A DNA stretch of 64,000 nucleotides from Planomicrobium sp. Y74 (GTDB taxonomy: Bacteria > Bacillota > Bacilli > Bacillales_A > Planococcaceae), in NCBI RefSeq assembly GCF_003668635.1, contig NZ_RCWH01000001.1, forward strand, positions 124,001-188,000, written 5' to 3'. The translations under genes and the position numbers were made by a program. Shown here in pieces: positions 28,282 to 38,094 of this stretch (its first letter is position 1; each line of letters starts with the position of its first letter). The notes under the pieces were generated by a model. The model saw only the letters and a program-made list of their open reading frames with translations, made no database searches and had not been told where the DNA came from.

Positions 28282-28804
28282 TTTGTAATCCCCCTTCCTT
28301 TGCGGTTAATTTTTGGCGCAGGGATTTGATGGCCCGGTGCTGGGTCGTTTTGACTTTTCCTTCTGACCATCCGAGGATTTCAGCAGTTTCAGCAATGGAC
28401 AAGTCCTGGAAGAAGCGCATGATGACGACCATTTTCTGGTCGCCGGTACACGTATCCAACGCTTTATATAATGAGAGCTTGTCTTCATTCAATAAAGATA
28501 TTTCTTCCGGCAAGCGCTCAGAAGAGGTCAATTGCTGCGTTTCCCAATCGAAATGCTCCATCGAATGCTTCTGTCTGACCGAAGCTTTACGGAAATGGTC
28601 AATGGCTACATTTTTAGCAATGGAAAAAAGCCATGTCTTTTCGGTGCTTTTTCCTTCAAACCGGTCATAGGCCCGGAATACCCGAATATACACTTCATGC
28701 ATCAGATCTTCCGCAATATGGCGATTCTTGACCAGGTAAATCAGGAACTGGAAAACGTCCTGGTGATACTGGTCATAAAGCCTGTGGAAAACGGAGTCAT
28801 TCAT
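28271..28804 (-). CDS. sigX: ECF RNA polymerase sigma factor SigX
   Basis: 177 residues with sigma-2 (AEDLMHEVYIRVFRAYDRFEG, about 32-52, then TWLFSIAKNVAIDHFRK) and sigma-4 regions (LSIAETAEILGWSEGKVKTTQHRA). The family controls cell-envelope charge and modification genes. It follows resE and precedes rsiX, the B. subtilis order. GGGGGGAG precedes the ATG. An ECF-type promoter lies just upstream (28829-28854). Confidence 0.93.
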   Translation of the reverse strand: MNDSVFHRLYDQYHQDVFQFLIYLVKNRHIAEDLMHEVYIRVFRAYDRFEGKSTEKTWLFSIAKNVAIDHFRKASVRQKHSMEHFDWETQQLTSSERLPEEISLLNEDKLSLYKALDTCTGDQKMVVIMRFFQDLSIAETAEILGWSEGKVKTTQHRAIKSLRQKLTAKEGGLQNAE

Positions 28805-28828
28805 GTACTCCCCCCGTTCTTAGAATTA

Positions 28829-28854
28829 GTCGTTTTATGTCGAATAAGGTTACA
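28829..28854 (-). promoter_or_regulatory. ECF-type promoter upstream of sigX
   Basis: The minus strand reads TGTAAC, a 16-base spacer, then CGAC, 25 bases before the sigX ATG. These are the -35 and -10 elements of ECF sigma factors, so SigX probably drives its own gene. The TAA inside TGTAAC is the resE stop codon. Confidence 0.8.
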
Positions 28855-30631
28855 TCTTTTTTAATGGCAGCAGGAAATAGAATGAAGTCCCTTTTCCAAA
28901 TTCACTCTCAACGTCGATTACGCCGTCATGCGCCTTGACGATATTGCTGGCGATCGCCAGTCCGAGTCCTGTACCGCCTTTGCCTAGCGTCCGTGCTTTG
29001 TCTGCTTTATAAAAACGTTCGAAAACAAAAGCTTTATCTTCATCAGAAATGCCTGATCCCGTATCGTTTACGGATATTTTGGCGAAATTGTTCTGTTGCT
29101 GAGCCCTAACGATGACTTTGCCGCCTCCCGGCGTATGACGCAATGCATTATCTATCAGATTGGTCATCACCTGTTCGATTCTGTCTTCATCAAGTTCAGC
29201 AGCTGTCCAATCGTCCATTTCTGTTTCAAATGACAGATCGACGCCAGCTTCCTTGGCAGCCTGGGTGAACTTCAGCGTCATACGCTCAATCACATTATTA
29301 AGCTGGACGACATCTTTATAAAGCCTCATCTGGCCGGATTCCAACCTTGCCAGATTCAGCAAATCTGTTACAAGGCGTCCCATGCGCTGGGATTCTTCGT
29401 AGATGATTTTGGTCATTTCACGGCGTTCATCTTCACTTGCCCCCACATCATCCATTAATGCTTCACTGTATCCTTGCAGCATAGCGATCGGCGTGCGAAG
29501 TTCATGGGATACATTGGCAATAAAATCCTCTCGCAATTTTTCAAGTTTATGCTGTTCGGTCATATTATGAAGCACTGCTACAGCACCCCGAATCGATTCT
29601 CCACTATATAAAGGACTAAAGGAAATCGCATAATATGCCCCTTCAATTTCAAGCTCTTCTTCAATTTCCTCTTCAAAATGCAGGACATGGTCGAGCATAT
29701 GCAACAACTCGACAGGCAATGGCTTCCCTTCCGGTATCGTCTTTTTCAGTCCCCAGTACTCAATTAATTTTTCGGCTGGAGGATTGCTGAGCAGAACGGT
29801 TTTGTCTTGATTAAAGGTGATGACCGCATCTGCCATGGACGTGAGGATACTGGATAATTGCTCTTTTTCCTGGCTGATTACTTCCAGATGATGTTTCAAT
29901 TGGCTTCCCATCTGATTAAATGCGGTTGCCAACTGGCCAATTTCATCTTTCGATGTAGATCTGACCCTCGTGTCAAAATTTCCTTTTGCCAGCTCAAACG
30001 CGCCTTCACGCATTTTGCGGAGCGGAGATGTAATGCGGGAAGAAAGGAAAAATGCAAAAAATGTTGTAAGCAGCAGAGCGATAAAAGCTGACAGGAAAAC
30101 GATATTCGTTGTTCTTTCTGCAGTCCGGTCCATAACTTCCAAAGACTGATAGATGAAGACAGTTCCGTGCATTTCTTCGCCTGTCTGTAACGGACTGGCC
30201 AGAACAATATAAGATTCCATTCTGTCTTCATCCGTTAAAGCAGGCATCAGCATTTCTTTCATCACTGTTTCATCGCTTTCAAAAACCTTTTGAAATGCTG
30301 GTTCGTTCAAAATGCGTTCTCGAATTTCTTCGCCGTTCATGCCATCATGCAAATAATAAGTGCTTTCATAGGGAACTTCGGCAATCACAGCATTTGTTTC
30401 AGGCCCCAATATATCATCGATGATATTCAAGGATATTTCCAGATTGCCATGGTCATTGAAAATACGTGCGATTGTCGCCGCTTCTTTATTGAGGGTTTCT
30501 TCGACTGTTTCGCTATGATAGTTGCCGAGGAACTCCAATAGGAGAACAGTTACAATAAAAAGGACAAAGGAAACGAGAAGCAGTATGGTGATCCACAGCT
30601 TCCCGACTACACTATTCCATATTCTATTCAT
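28850..30631 (-). CDS. resE: Redox-sensing histidine kinase ResE
   Basis: 593 residues: membrane segment at about 12-34, external sensor domain, second membrane segment near 180-200, HAMP, a PAS domain (LTSMADAVITFNQDKTVLLSN), HisKA with NVSHELRTPIAM as phosphorylated His, and an ATPase domain with GGTGLGLAI. It senses low oxygen or nitric-oxide-linked redox state and phosphorylates ResD. It overlaps resD by eight bases. Its stop codon lies in the sigX promoter. Confidence 0.96.
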   Translation of the reverse strand: MNRIWNSVVGKLWITILLLVSFVLFIVTVLLLEFLGNYHSETVEETLNKEAATIARIFNDHGNLEISLNIIDDILGPETNAVIAEVPYESTYYLHDGMNGEEIRERILNEPAFQKVFESDETVMKEMLMPALTDEDRMESYIVLASPLQTGEEMHGTVFIYQSLEVMDRTAERTTNIVFLSAFIALLLTTFFAFFLSSRITSPLRKMREGAFELAKGNFDTRVRSTSKDEIGQLATAFNQMGSQLKHHLEVISQEKEQLSSILTSMADAVITFNQDKTVLLSNPPAEKLIEYWGLKKTIPEGKPLPVELLHMLDHVLHFEEEIEEELEIEGAYYAISFSPLYSGESIRGAVAVLHNMTEQHKLEKLREDFIANVSHELRTPIAMLQGYSEALMDDVGASEDERREMTKIIYEESQRMGRLVTDLLNLARLESGQMRLYKDVVQLNNVIERMTLKFTQAAKEAGVDLSFETEMDDWTAAELDEDRIEQVMTNLIDNALRHTPGGGKVIVRAQQQNNFAKISVNDTGSGISDEDKAFVFERFYKADKARTLGKGGTGLGLAIASNIVKAHDGVIDVESEFGKGTSFYFLLPLKKM

Positions 30632-31340
30632 TGCCTACCTCGAATTTATAACCTACTCCCCAAACAGTAACAATCATTTTGGCAGCAGATTCAGAAACCC
30701 GGTTCAATTTTTCACGCAATCTTTTTACATGGGTATCGACTGTACGCAAATCGCCGAAGAAATCATAATGCCAGACTTCTTTAAGCAGATGCTCCCGGTC
30801 GAAAACCTTATCCGGTGCTTTTGCAAGGAAATAAAGCAATTCGTACTCTTTCGGAGTCAGGTTCACTTCAGTACCATCAGCCGTGACACGGTGTGCATCA
30901 TGGTCAATCGTCAAATGCGGGAAAACGACAAGATCTTTCGAAACGGTCGAATTGGCTGACGGTGAATAAGCTGATGAACGCCGAAGAATCGCTTTTACAC
31001 GCAATACAACTTCCCTTGGGCTGAACGGTTTGACGATGTAATCATCTGCTCCGGATTCAAAGCCTTCGACACGGTTCGCCTCTTCGCCTTTGGCGGTCAG
31101 CATGATAATCGGCGTCATTTTTGTTTCACGCAACTCGGTTGCTACTTCGATACCGTCTTTTTCCGGCATCATCAGGTCCAGCAGAATGCAATGATAATCT
31201 TTTTCGTTTGCCATCTCGAGGGCCTGGACGCCGTTTTCCGCTTCTTCGACAAGATATCCTTCACGCTCAAGGTACATTTTCAATAATCTGCGGATCCTTT
31301 CTTCATCATCGACAACCAAAATTGTAATTTCCTCAGACAT
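30624..31340 (-). CDS. resD: Response regulator ResD
   Basis: OmpR-type regulator of 238 residues. The receiver has acidic DD at 11-12, phospho-acceptor D55 (LLDLMMPEKDG) and K near 104; the C-terminal winged helix has RTVDTHVKRLREKL. In Bacillus it activates aerobic and anaerobic respiration genes, including resABC. It is separated from resC by repeat locus D and so may have its own promoter near 31341-31400. Confidence 0.97.
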   Translation of the reverse strand: MSEEITILVVDDEERIRRLLKMYLEREGYLVEEAENGVQALEMANEKDYHCILLDLMMPEKDGIEVATELRETKMTPIIMLTAKGEEANRVEGFESGADDYIVKPFSPREVVLRVKAILRRSSAYSPSANSTVSKDLVVFPHLTIDHDAHRVTADGTEVNLTPKEYELLYFLAKAPDKVFDREHLLKEVWHYDFFGDLRTVDTHVKRLREKLNRVSESAAKMIVTVWGVGYKFEVGNE

Positions 31341-31460
31341 CGTAATCCCTCCAACTTTCTTCTATTCTTACATTGTACCGATAACATTTCCAAAAATAAA
31401 TAAAAATGGGTTTCTATATAAGTTGAACCGATAATCTTTAATAGTCGATATTCCGCAAAA

Positions 31461-31534
31461 CAGCTTCGAAGACATTAGCCGACGCTTGCGAGGCTAATTC
31501 TTTGCGACGAAGCAGCGGAACGATGCAGGAGCAC
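31461..31534. repeat. Repeat module D1: hairpin plus invariant flank
   Basis: AAGA(c)ATTAGCC pairs with GGCTAATTCTT (31469-31480 with 31492-31502, one bulge). GCGACGAAGCAGCGGAACGA and TGCAGGAGCAC (31504-31534) follow, the invariant flank with one changed base. Confidence 0.75.
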
Positions 31535-31591
31535 GGTTTTTAAGCCTAGCTAACTTTGTGAACCATTAGAGTGGATCTCAGCACTTCGCTC

Positions 31592-31735
31592 GAAAGGGAG
31601 TTGGAAAGCCAACTCCCTTTCTGTCTCTGCAACGCTTCGCTAGCTTCGAGACATGGAAGTGCATTGCTCCCCAAGGCGTCTTCGCTTTTTTTGCTCCATA
31701 TCTCTAGAGATTTCTCTCAGCAAAGGCTTGTTCAT
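31592..31735. repeat. Repeat module D2, shared with locus F
   Basis: A perfect 13-base hairpin with a four-base loop (31592-31621) is followed by GTCTC and the core motif in reverse orientation (CGCTAGCTTCGAGAC). The next 100 bases, including GGCGTCTTCGCT and CCATATCTCTAGAGATTTCT, are closely matched at 52950-53045. D1 and D2 thus carry the core motif in opposite directions. Confidence 0.8.
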
Positions 31736-31802
31736 GGCGGCGAAGTGTTCTAAGTATGGTGAAACTTTTATTCAACTTATATATAATCAGCCAAATCTTA
31801 TT

Positions 31803-31844
31803 GAAAAAGCGGACGGAGAAAATAACGCTTTTTCTCCGCCCGCT
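31803..31844 (-). terminator. resC terminator
   Basis: GCGG-CGGAGAAA and TTTCTCCG-CCGC pair with one mismatch; the minus strand continues TTTTTC. It ends the resABC transcript. Confidence 0.85.
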
Positions 31845-31885
31845 TTGATTTGATTCCTTAAAAACTTTATATTGCTCCAGACTTG

Positions 31886-33070
31886 TTATGCGTAAGAGTG
31901 CAGACCGGCAATAATCAGGTTGACCGCCACAAGGTTGAACATGATAATCGCAAATCCGACTACACCAAGCCAAGCGGATTTTTCTCCATGCCAGCCTTTA
32001 CCCAAACGAAGGTGCAGATAAGCAGCATAGAACAACCATGTGATGAGCGCCCATACTTCTTTTGGATCCCAGCCCCAGAAACGTGACCAGGCAATCTGCG
32101 CCCAAATCATGGCAAAGATCAATGCACCTAGCGTAAACAATGGGAAACCGATGATTACAGCACGGTAATTGATTTCATCCATCAACTGCAGGCTGACGTT
32201 TTTGACGAACGGCTTGAAGATTGCCGCAATGCGTCTGCGTGCAACCAGCCGGATCAGCCAATACAGAATTGTTCCGACGAAGAACGACCATAGCACTGTC
32301 GTGATTTTGCTGGCATTGATGATTGCCGGGGTTTCAAAAAACGGCTCCATAGCGCCTTCAGTCAACGAAGTGTATTCATTCATCCCGACTAACGGCGGCA
32401 TGTTATACGTAATGGAAGACTCATTGCCATCCTTATTGACGTATGTGAAATCAGCCTGGTAACCCGTCAATGAGAAATAACTGCTGGCGATTACAAAGCC
32501 CATCACCACAACAAGTGAATACATAATAGCTTCAAGCCAGAAACGCTGTTTCGATTTTTTATTCATATCAACGACCTTCAAAAGATAAACCAGTCCTGCT
32601 CCTGCACTGATCGCAAGAATTCCTTCTGCAATTACAACAGTACTGACGTGAATTGCCAGCCAGTTTGTCTGCAAAGCAGGAATCAGCGGACTGACTTCGC
32701 TCGGGAACATACTGGCGAATGCAATGATCAATAATGCAACCGGAAGTACAATCATACCCAGAACCGGTGTTTTATAAAGCAGGTAAAGAATGATAAATCC
32801 ACCCACTAATGTCATTCCGAAAGCTGTCGTGAATTCAAACATATTGCTGAGTGGTGCATGTCCGGTTGCTGACCATCGGGTTATAAAATACCCCAGATGT
32901 GAGAAGAAACCGATTAAGGTGATGACGAAAGCAACTTTCCCCCAGCGGCCTTCGGATTTAAAGGACCCTTCCTTATTGCCTCTGACTGCTCCACCAAAAA
33001 CAAATGTGGCAATCAAGTACGCTACAAAAGCAACGTACAATAAATTTGAACTTAATTCCGCCATTGTCAT
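31886..33070 (-). CDS. resC: Cytochrome c maturation protein ResC (CcsA family)
   Basis: 394-residue multi-pass membrane protein of the haem-handling CcsA/CcmC group. The haem-handling [14 protein letters not shown] motif lies near residue 335. With ResB it delivers and attaches haem to apocytochromes c. Its start overlaps the resB stop by four bases. Met1 (33070) or Met3 (33064) may start translation. Confidence 0.95.
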   Translation of the reverse strand: MTMAELSSNLLYVAFVAYLIATFVFGGAVRGNKEGSFKSEGRWGKVAFVITLIGFFSHLGYFITRWSATGHAPLSNMFEFTTAFGMTLVGGFIILYLLYKTPVLGMIVLPVALLIIAFASMFPSEVSPLIPALQTNWLAIHVSTVVIAEGILAISAGAGLVYLLKVVDMNKKSKQRFWLEAIMYSLVVVMGFVIASSYFSLTGYQADFTYVNKDGNESSITYNMPPLVGMNEYTSLTEGAMEPFFETPAIINASKITTVLWSFFVGTILYWLIRLVARRRIAAIFKPFVKNVSLQLMDEINYRAVIIGFPLFTLGALIFAMIWAQIAWSRFWGWDPKEVWALITWLFYAAYLHLRLGKGWHGEKSAWLGVVGFAIIMFNLVAVNLIIAGLHSYA

Positions 33071-34743
33071 GATAATTCATCACCTTCCAGTTTCTGCTCT
33101 TTCTTCAGCTTTTCCTGCTTCTCAATTTCTTCCTGTTGGTCAATATAAGGCGGAAGCGATGCGAATTCGGAAACCTGATCCAGATCTTTCTTTAAACCAT
33201 ACCAGTTTTTATTGGTGTGGCCAGCTAATACAAGGCCACCGTCCTCTTGTCTTTGAATCCAGAAACGGCGATGGTTGAAGTACATACCTTGTGCTACGCC
33301 TATCATAAAGATTAGCCCGCCAAGACCAAGAATCGGCAATGTGCTGTCTTTGCGGATCGTCAAGCCCGAAACATCGCGGGTTTCCGCATTCTGGAATGTT
33401 AACTTATACTGGTTTTCTCCCAGAGGTTCAATCGTATTTTGAATGACGATAAAGCTGACTTCCCCGTCGGGAGTTTCAGGTGTAAACATTCGCACAAGGA
33501 AACCGGGGTTATTCGGAATTGGTGTTTCTGTTTGAGGTTCACCATTTTCAAATCCTGAAAAGTCAGGATAATAGCCGAGCAAATCTACACGTGTGTCATT
33601 GCCCAAATCATAGGATTTCTCAGGGTTGACAAGGTCAATTGTGAGCGAACCAAGGGATTCCTCAGTTTCTTTATTCGTCAGATCGAAAGTCATCGCTCTT
33701 AGTTCATTTTGACGGAAGTCCATCTGGTAAACTGCATAGCCATCAAATTTTAAGGGCTGATTGACCCGAATCGCATGCTCTTTAACTTCTTCGATCTCGT
33801 CAGTAGCTCCTGGCAGACTTTCTTCCGGTGTCTGGTAGAGGACGATGTCCGTCTGATAATTTTTGGCTACGGATCCTACACGATCGATCGCTTCTTCAAA
33901 TTTCGCATCTTCGCCTTCACCTGTGTATGTTTCCATTGTGAAGTTTTTGTTTTCAAGGAAGTAGCCCGGTGCATCGGGAATCGCCCGCGTTTCACCTTCA
34001 CGTATCCAAAGCGTTTCGTCCACATAGAATCCCGGCATCATTCGCAGCATAACGCCAAACAGGAAAATGATGAGGCCTATGTGATTGACGTAAGGGCCCC
34101 ATCGAGAGAAGCGGCCTTTTTCAGCGAGAAGACCATTCTTATCCAGTGTAACCTTGTATTTCAAAGCCTTCAGCTTTTCTTCCGCTTTTTGCATTGAATC
34201 TTCAGGTGCAGGACCCTCAGCATAAATGCGCTGTTTGTTCATAAAGCTGGGATGGCGCAGAACGCGCTGGTTTTTTAACGAACGGTATAAAGGCACGAAT
34301 CGGTCCAGACTGGCAACAATTAAAGAAATCGCCAGCATACCGACTAAAATAATAAACCAGGCAGAACTATACAGGTCATGGAAACCGAGGAAATGATAGA
34401 TCTTACCGATTTCACCATATACATCTGCATAATAAGCCTTAATGGTAGCATCATTTCTGACAGGAACATTAACATACTGAGCTTGCGGCAGTATTGTACC
34501 GATGGCTGCTGCAATCAGCAGAAGTACGATGATAGAGACTCCTACTTTTACACTCGAAAAGAAATTCCAGATTTTGTCTATGATTGATTTGTTATAAGTT
34601 TGAGATCGACGGGCTGTACCTTCATAACGCATGTCCGCCAATTTCTTATTTTGTTCTTCTTCTGTCAAAGAACGTCCGCATGATTCGCATAGTATCGTGC
34701 CCGGCGGATTGACATGGCCACATTTACATTGCATTTTTTCCAT
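33067..34743 (-). CDS. resB: Cytochrome c maturation protein ResB (Ccs1 family)
   Basis: 558 residues: an N-terminal zinc-ribbon-like stretch (CKCG and CESCG, 6-22), membrane segments near 65-85, 120-145 and 210-230, a large external domain and a C-terminal membrane segment. Partner of ResC in haem ligation. It starts 12 bases after resA and overlaps resC, so resABC form one unit. Confidence 0.95.
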   Translation of the reverse strand: MEKMQCKCGHVNPPGTILCESCGRSLTEEEQNKKLADMRYEGTARRSQTYNKSIIDKIWNFFSSVKVGVSIIVLLLIAAAIGTILPQAQYVNVPVRNDATIKAYYADVYGEIGKIYHFLGFHDLYSSAWFIILVGMLAISLIVASLDRFVPLYRSLKNQRVLRHPSFMNKQRIYAEGPAPEDSMQKAEEKLKALKYKVTLDKNGLLAEKGRFSRWGPYVNHIGLIIFLFGVMLRMMPGFYVDETLWIREGETRAIPDAPGYFLENKNFTMETYTGEGEDAKFEEAIDRVGSVAKNYQTDIVLYQTPEESLPGATDEIEEVKEHAIRVNQPLKFDGYAVYQMDFRQNELRAMTFDLTNKETEESLGSLTIDLVNPEKSYDLGNDTRVDLLGYYPDFSGFENGEPQTETPIPNNPGFLVRMFTPETPDGEVSFIVIQNTIEPLGENQYKLTFQNAETRDVSGLTIRKDSTLPILGLGGLIFMIGVAQGMYFNHRRFWIQRQEDGGLVLAGHTNKNWYGLKKDLDQVSEFASLPPYIDQQEEIEKQEKLKKEQKLEGDELS

Positions 34744-34755
34744 CCCAAAAACTCC

Positions 34756-35316
34756 TTATTGAGGTTTGATTTCTTCCATGAAGCCTTTTATATCCTGTTC
34801 CGACATTTCACCAGTGACTATCCTCTGGATGTCGCCTTCCGGATTGACCAACACGGTTGTCGGCAACGGACGGATATTGTAAGCCGTCATAACCGACTTT
34901 GATCTGTCTATCGCTATCGGAAAGGATAAATCAAAACGGTCAGCGAATGACTGCACTTCGAAATCAGATTGGGCGATATTTACTGCAAGTATATGGACTC
35001 CTTGTTCTTCATACTCTTTATATTGTCTGTCCATAGCCGGCATTTCCTTGACACAAGGTTCACACCAAGTGCCCCAGAAGTTCAGAAATACTCCTTCGCC
35101 TTTGTAATCGGAAAGTTTATGTCGGTTGCCCTCCATGTCTTCCAAAGCAAAGTCAGGCGCCTTATCGCCTACTTTAAGCACTTCCACATCATCAGCAGTT
35201 ACGCTGTTGTAGATGGTGTATCCGATTGCCAGCACAAGCAAAGATAATATAGCTAAACGCATAATAGCGCGATTTCTTTTTCTATTCGTTTTTTTTGCTT
35301 TTTTGTCTTCCGCCAT
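34756..35316 (-). CDS. resA: Thiol-disulfide oxidoreductase ResA
   Basis: Membrane-anchored thioredoxin-like protein (186 residues) that reduces the CXXCH cysteines of apocytochrome c outside the membrane. The anchor is at about 19-36, and the active site WCEPC has C85 and C88. The ATG at 35316 is chosen for the strong GGAGGAGG upstream. It likely draws electrons from a CcdA-type protein outside the window. Confidence 0.95.
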   Translation of the reverse strand: MAEDKKAKKTNRKRNRAIMRLAILSLLVLAIGYTIYNSVTADDVEVLKVGDKAPDFALEDMEGNRHKLSDYKGEGVFLNFWGTWCEPCVKEMPAMDRQYKEYEEQGVHILAVNIAQSDFEVQSFADRFDLSFPIAIDRSKSVMTAYNIRPLPTTVLVNPEGDIQRIVTGEMSEQDIKGFMEEIKPQ

Positions 35317-35404
35317 GCTTTTTCCTCCTCCGAGGTCATTGATGAACCAATTATAGCAAAGTTTAATAGGCAAAAAACCTGGAGTTTTGAAGGGTTTGTG
35401 AACG

Positions 35405-36136
35405 TTAATGCCTCTTTCCGGTTTCAGCCATCACCCGCAGTAATTTCACTTCATGGGCGGTTAACTGGCGTGATTCACCGGCATTCAAACCGTGCAAAGT
35501 AAGGAAGCCGAACTGTTCGCGGCTCAGTTTTTGGACTGGATAGCCAATTGCTTCGAACATTCTTCTGACCTGCCGGTTCCGTCCTTCGTGGATGGTTATC
35601 TGAACGATTCCCTTACCTTGTTTCTTATCACCGGACAGAAGTTTCACTTTCGCCGGTGCTGTCATACCATCTTCAAGCTTAATGCCGCGTTCAAGTTTCT
35701 GAAGGTCCTCCTTGGCCGGAATTCCTTTTAACCGTGCTACATAAGTTTTGTCGATTTCATATTTCGGATGTGTGAGGATATTCGCGAATTCACCATCGTT
35801 CGTCATGATCAGCAATCCTGAAGTATCATAATCCAATCTTCCGACCGGATAGATCCGTTTGTCGACATCATCGAAAAAGTCTGTTACCACTTTCCGGTTT
35901 TTGTCATCGGTCACCGCGGAGATAACACCGCGGGGTTTGTATAATAAATAATATACTTTCTGTTCTTTTTCCAGTTGAACGCCTTCAACTTCAATAGTAT
36001 CGGATGAAGAAACTTTAACACCCAATTCCTTTACCACTTTACCGTTCACGCGTACTTTGCCATCCAAAATCATCTGTTCCGCTTTACGTCGTGAAGCGAC
36101 GCCAGCATGTGCCAGCATTTTCTGCAATCGTTCCAT
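35405..36136 (-). CDS. rluB: 23S rRNA pseudouridine synthase RluB
   Basis: 243 residues with an N-terminal S4 RNA-binding domain (1-60) and catalytic Asp in GRLDYDTSGLL near 100, the RsuA/RluB pattern. It modifies 23S rRNA. It lies 31 bases after scpB. In B. subtilis ypuI, dacB, spmA and spmB separate these two genes; all four are absent here. Confidence 0.94.
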   Translation of the reverse strand: MERLQKMLAHAGVASRRKAEQMILDGKVRVNGKVVKELGVKVSSSDTIEVEGVQLEKEQKVYYLLYKPRGVISAVTDDKNRKVVTDFFDDVDKRIYPVGRLDYDTSGLLIMTNDGEFANILTHPKYEIDKTYVARLKGIPAKEDLQKLERGIKLEDGMTAPAKVKLLSGDKKQGKGIVQITIHEGRNRQVRRMFEAIGYPVQKLSREQFGFLTLHGLNAGESRQLTAHEVKLLRVMAETGKRH

Positions 36137-36167
36137 AAACTCACCCCGTCTAATTTAATCTTCTCTT

Positions 36168-36761
36168 TTATACTTTTGCCTCTTCTTTGAATGCTTCCTG
36201 GAATTTGGTCATGAAAAGATCAGTGTCGCCGTCCTGGTCGCCTTCCGCTTCTTCCGGAAGCGCAGGCAATTCATCCAGATTTTTCAGTCCGAAATAATTT
36301 AAAAATCCACTGGTCGTGCCGTAGAGGATAGCTCTGCCTGTTCCCTCAGCTCTTCCCACTTCCTGGATAAGCGCTTTGCCGGCCAGTGTGTGAAGCGCTT
36401 TTTCGCTTTTTACACCTCTAAGATCTTCAATTTCAACTCTTGTGATTGGTTGTTTATACGCAATGATGGCTAGAACTTCCAATGATGCTTGCGACAGCGA
36501 TTGGACAGTAGGATTTTCAACAAGCCGCTGAATCGTGTCAGCAACTTCTTTTTTCGTTACCAATTGATAAACCCCAGCCAATTCTTTTATCGTAATGCCT
36601 GAGGTTTCGGTTTCTTCATATCTTTTGGCCATAACAGCAATTTCATCTTTGATATCTTTTTCTTCGGCTTCCGTTAAAAATTCCAGCTGTTTCATCGATA
36701 AACCGTCGTCCCCTGCAACAAACAGCAATGCTTCTATTTTACTCGAAAGATGCGTCATCAT
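36168..36761 (-). CDS. scpB: Chromosome condensation subunit ScpB
   Basis: Winged-helix subunit of the SMC-ScpAB complex that compacts and segregates chromosomes. The 197 residues match, with family motifs VEALLFV-like IEALLFVAGDDG, LEVLAIIAYKQPITR and RGV near 110. Its start overlaps the scpA end by about 20 bases, so translation is coupled. Met1 and Met2 are both possible. Confidence 0.95.
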   Translation of the reverse strand: MMTHLSSKIEALLFVAGDDGLSMKQLEFLTEAEEKDIKDEIAVMAKRYEETETSGITIKELAGVYQLVTKKEVADTIQRLVENPTVQSLSQASLEVLAIIAYKQPITRVEIEDLRGVKSEKALHTLAGKALIQEVGRAEGTGRAILYGTTSGFLNYFGLKNLDELPALPEEAEGDQDGDTDLFMTKFQEAFKEEAKV

Positions 36762-37512
36762 AATCCCATGTTTCCTTTCTAAGCTCGACCATCAGATCGG
36801 TGAAATTTTTTTCCTGATCAACCGCCACAACTTGCCGTTTCATCAGCTCCAGCAGCGACAGGAATGATACCACCATTACAGTCTTATCATCAGAAGGAAA
36901 TAGTTCAGTGAACGGCGTCCTGCCTTTCGCAGCTTTTAAAGTATCGACAATGGAGACCATCTGGTCTTTAATGGAAATTTCCTGACGGGCAATCCTTGCT
37001 GACAGTGGAGCTTTCAGTTTTTTTCTCCGCATCAGTTTTTGGAATGCTGCCAGCATATCATATGCATTCACTTCAAGGTCGATGTTTTCGAATGGAGCCA
37101 AAGTCTGATAATCCGACAAGTCCATCGGCGGTTTAGTGAAAATCGCTGCCCGATTCGCTTCCAGTTCCTTCAGCTGCCCGGACGCTTCTTTGAATTTCCT
37201 GTACTCGATAAGCCGTGAGACAAGCTCATCTCTTGGATCCTGCTCTTCATACTCATAATCCGGATCTTCAAGGTCACCCTGGTGCACCGGCAGCAGGGTT
37301 TTACTTTTAATCGCCAGCAAAGTTGCCGCAAAAACAAGGTACTCACTTGCTTCATTTAACTCAAGGACTTGCATTGCGCGAATATGCTCCATATACTGAG
37401 TAGTGATTTGTGAAACCGGAATATCGTATATATCAATTTCCAAACGGTGTATTAAATGCAATAATAAATCCAGAGGCCCTTCAAAAGCCTCAATCTTTAC
37501 TTCATAGGACAT
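36739..37512 (-). CDS. scpA: Chromosome condensation kleisin ScpA
   Basis: Kleisin subunit bridging SMC heads, 257 residues. The N-terminus FEGPLDLLLHLI is diagnostic, and the C-terminal helix-rich part (FLSLLELMKRQVVAVDQ) is typical. The ATG at 37512 is chosen because AGGTGG lies eight bases upstream; an earlier in-frame start would add 11 residues. Divergent from ypuF. Confidence 0.95.
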   Translation of the reverse strand: MSYEVKIEAFEGPLDLLLHLIHRLEIDIYDIPVSQITTQYMEHIRAMQVLELNEASEYLVFAATLLAIKSKTLLPVHQGDLEDPDYEYEEQDPRDELVSRLIEYRKFKEASGQLKELEANRAAIFTKPPMDLSDYQTLAPFENIDLEVNAYDMLAAFQKLMRRKKLKAPLSARIARQEISIKDQMVSIVDTLKAAKGRTPFTELFPSDDKTVMVVSFLSLLELMKRQVVAVDQEKNFTDLMVELRKETWDYDDASFE

Positions 37513-37571
37513 CCTGCCAACCACCTGACTGTTAAAGATACTCAATATATTATAGTAGAAAGGGGATCAAA

Positions 37572-38072
37572 ATGCACCCACTCCATCATCCGCTCTTTAT
37601 CCAATACATTATACACTTTAATTTTCATGAAGATTATTTCGAATGCCATGAAGTAGGGGAAGAATACTGGAAAAGTGTCGCCCCAAAAGATAAGATGCAT
37701 CCTCTGGCAGGCTGGATCCAGATGGCGGTCGGCATGTATCATTGGCGCAGAAGTAATTATCCAGGTGCTTTGCGCTCGTTTATCCGCGCAAAAGACAAAC
37801 TTTCAGATGCAGGGATCTGGACGGAAGGATTCGACGGCACTGTGCTTGCCGAACAATTGGCCGATGCCATTGACGGAGTAACAACACGCCGTGAATTCTC
37901 TGCTTATAAACTTCCAATCATTTCTGATGATCTAACAGCTGAAGTCAACCGTTTTATGATAGAAAATCCTTCTGAAACCCTTGAACCCTATTATCTGATG
38001 CATAAACACAGATTGCGGGACCGAACACCCATCATAAATTTACGGGAACAAAAAAAAAGGCGGAAACTTTAA
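37572..38072 (+). CDS. ypuF: DUF309 protein YpuF
   Basis: 166-residue protein of unknown function. Conserved DUF309 features are the HEDYFECHEVGEEYW block (about 20-34) and LAGWIQMAVGMYHWRRSN (about 50-67). AAAGGGG precedes the ATG. It is divergent from scpA, next to ribT, as in B. subtilis, though ribT is convergent here. Its stop codon is inside the shared terminator. Confidence 0.9.
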   Translation: MHPLHHPLFIQYIIHFNFHEDYFECHEVGEEYWKSVAPKDKMHPLAGWIQMAVGMYHWRRSNYPGALRSFIRAKDKLSDAGIWTEGFDGTVLAEQLADAIDGVTTRREFSAYKLPIISDDLTAEVNRFMIENPSETLEPYYLMHKHRLRDRTPIINLREQKKRRKL

Positions 38073-38094
38073 AATTAAAGTTCGCCTTTTTTTT
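38049..38094. terminator. Bidirectional terminator holding both stop codons
   Basis: AACTTTAA and TTAAAGTT, then GGCG and CGCC, form the stem, with eight A on the left and eight T on the right. The ypuF stop (38070-38072) and ribT stop (38075-38077) lie in the stem two bases apart. Confidence 0.9.

Larger units (their letters stand above)
31341..31885. other. Intergenic region between resD and resC
   Basis: About 545 bases with no supported gene. It holds the resD upstream region, repeat locus D (31461-31735), an AT-rich stretch and the resC terminator (31803-31844). Confidence 0.75.

Noticed and set aside
31571-31853. Short frames in the resD-resC gap
   Set aside because: They cover repeat modules D1/D2 and the resC terminator; matching frames at locus F arise from the shared repeat sequence.
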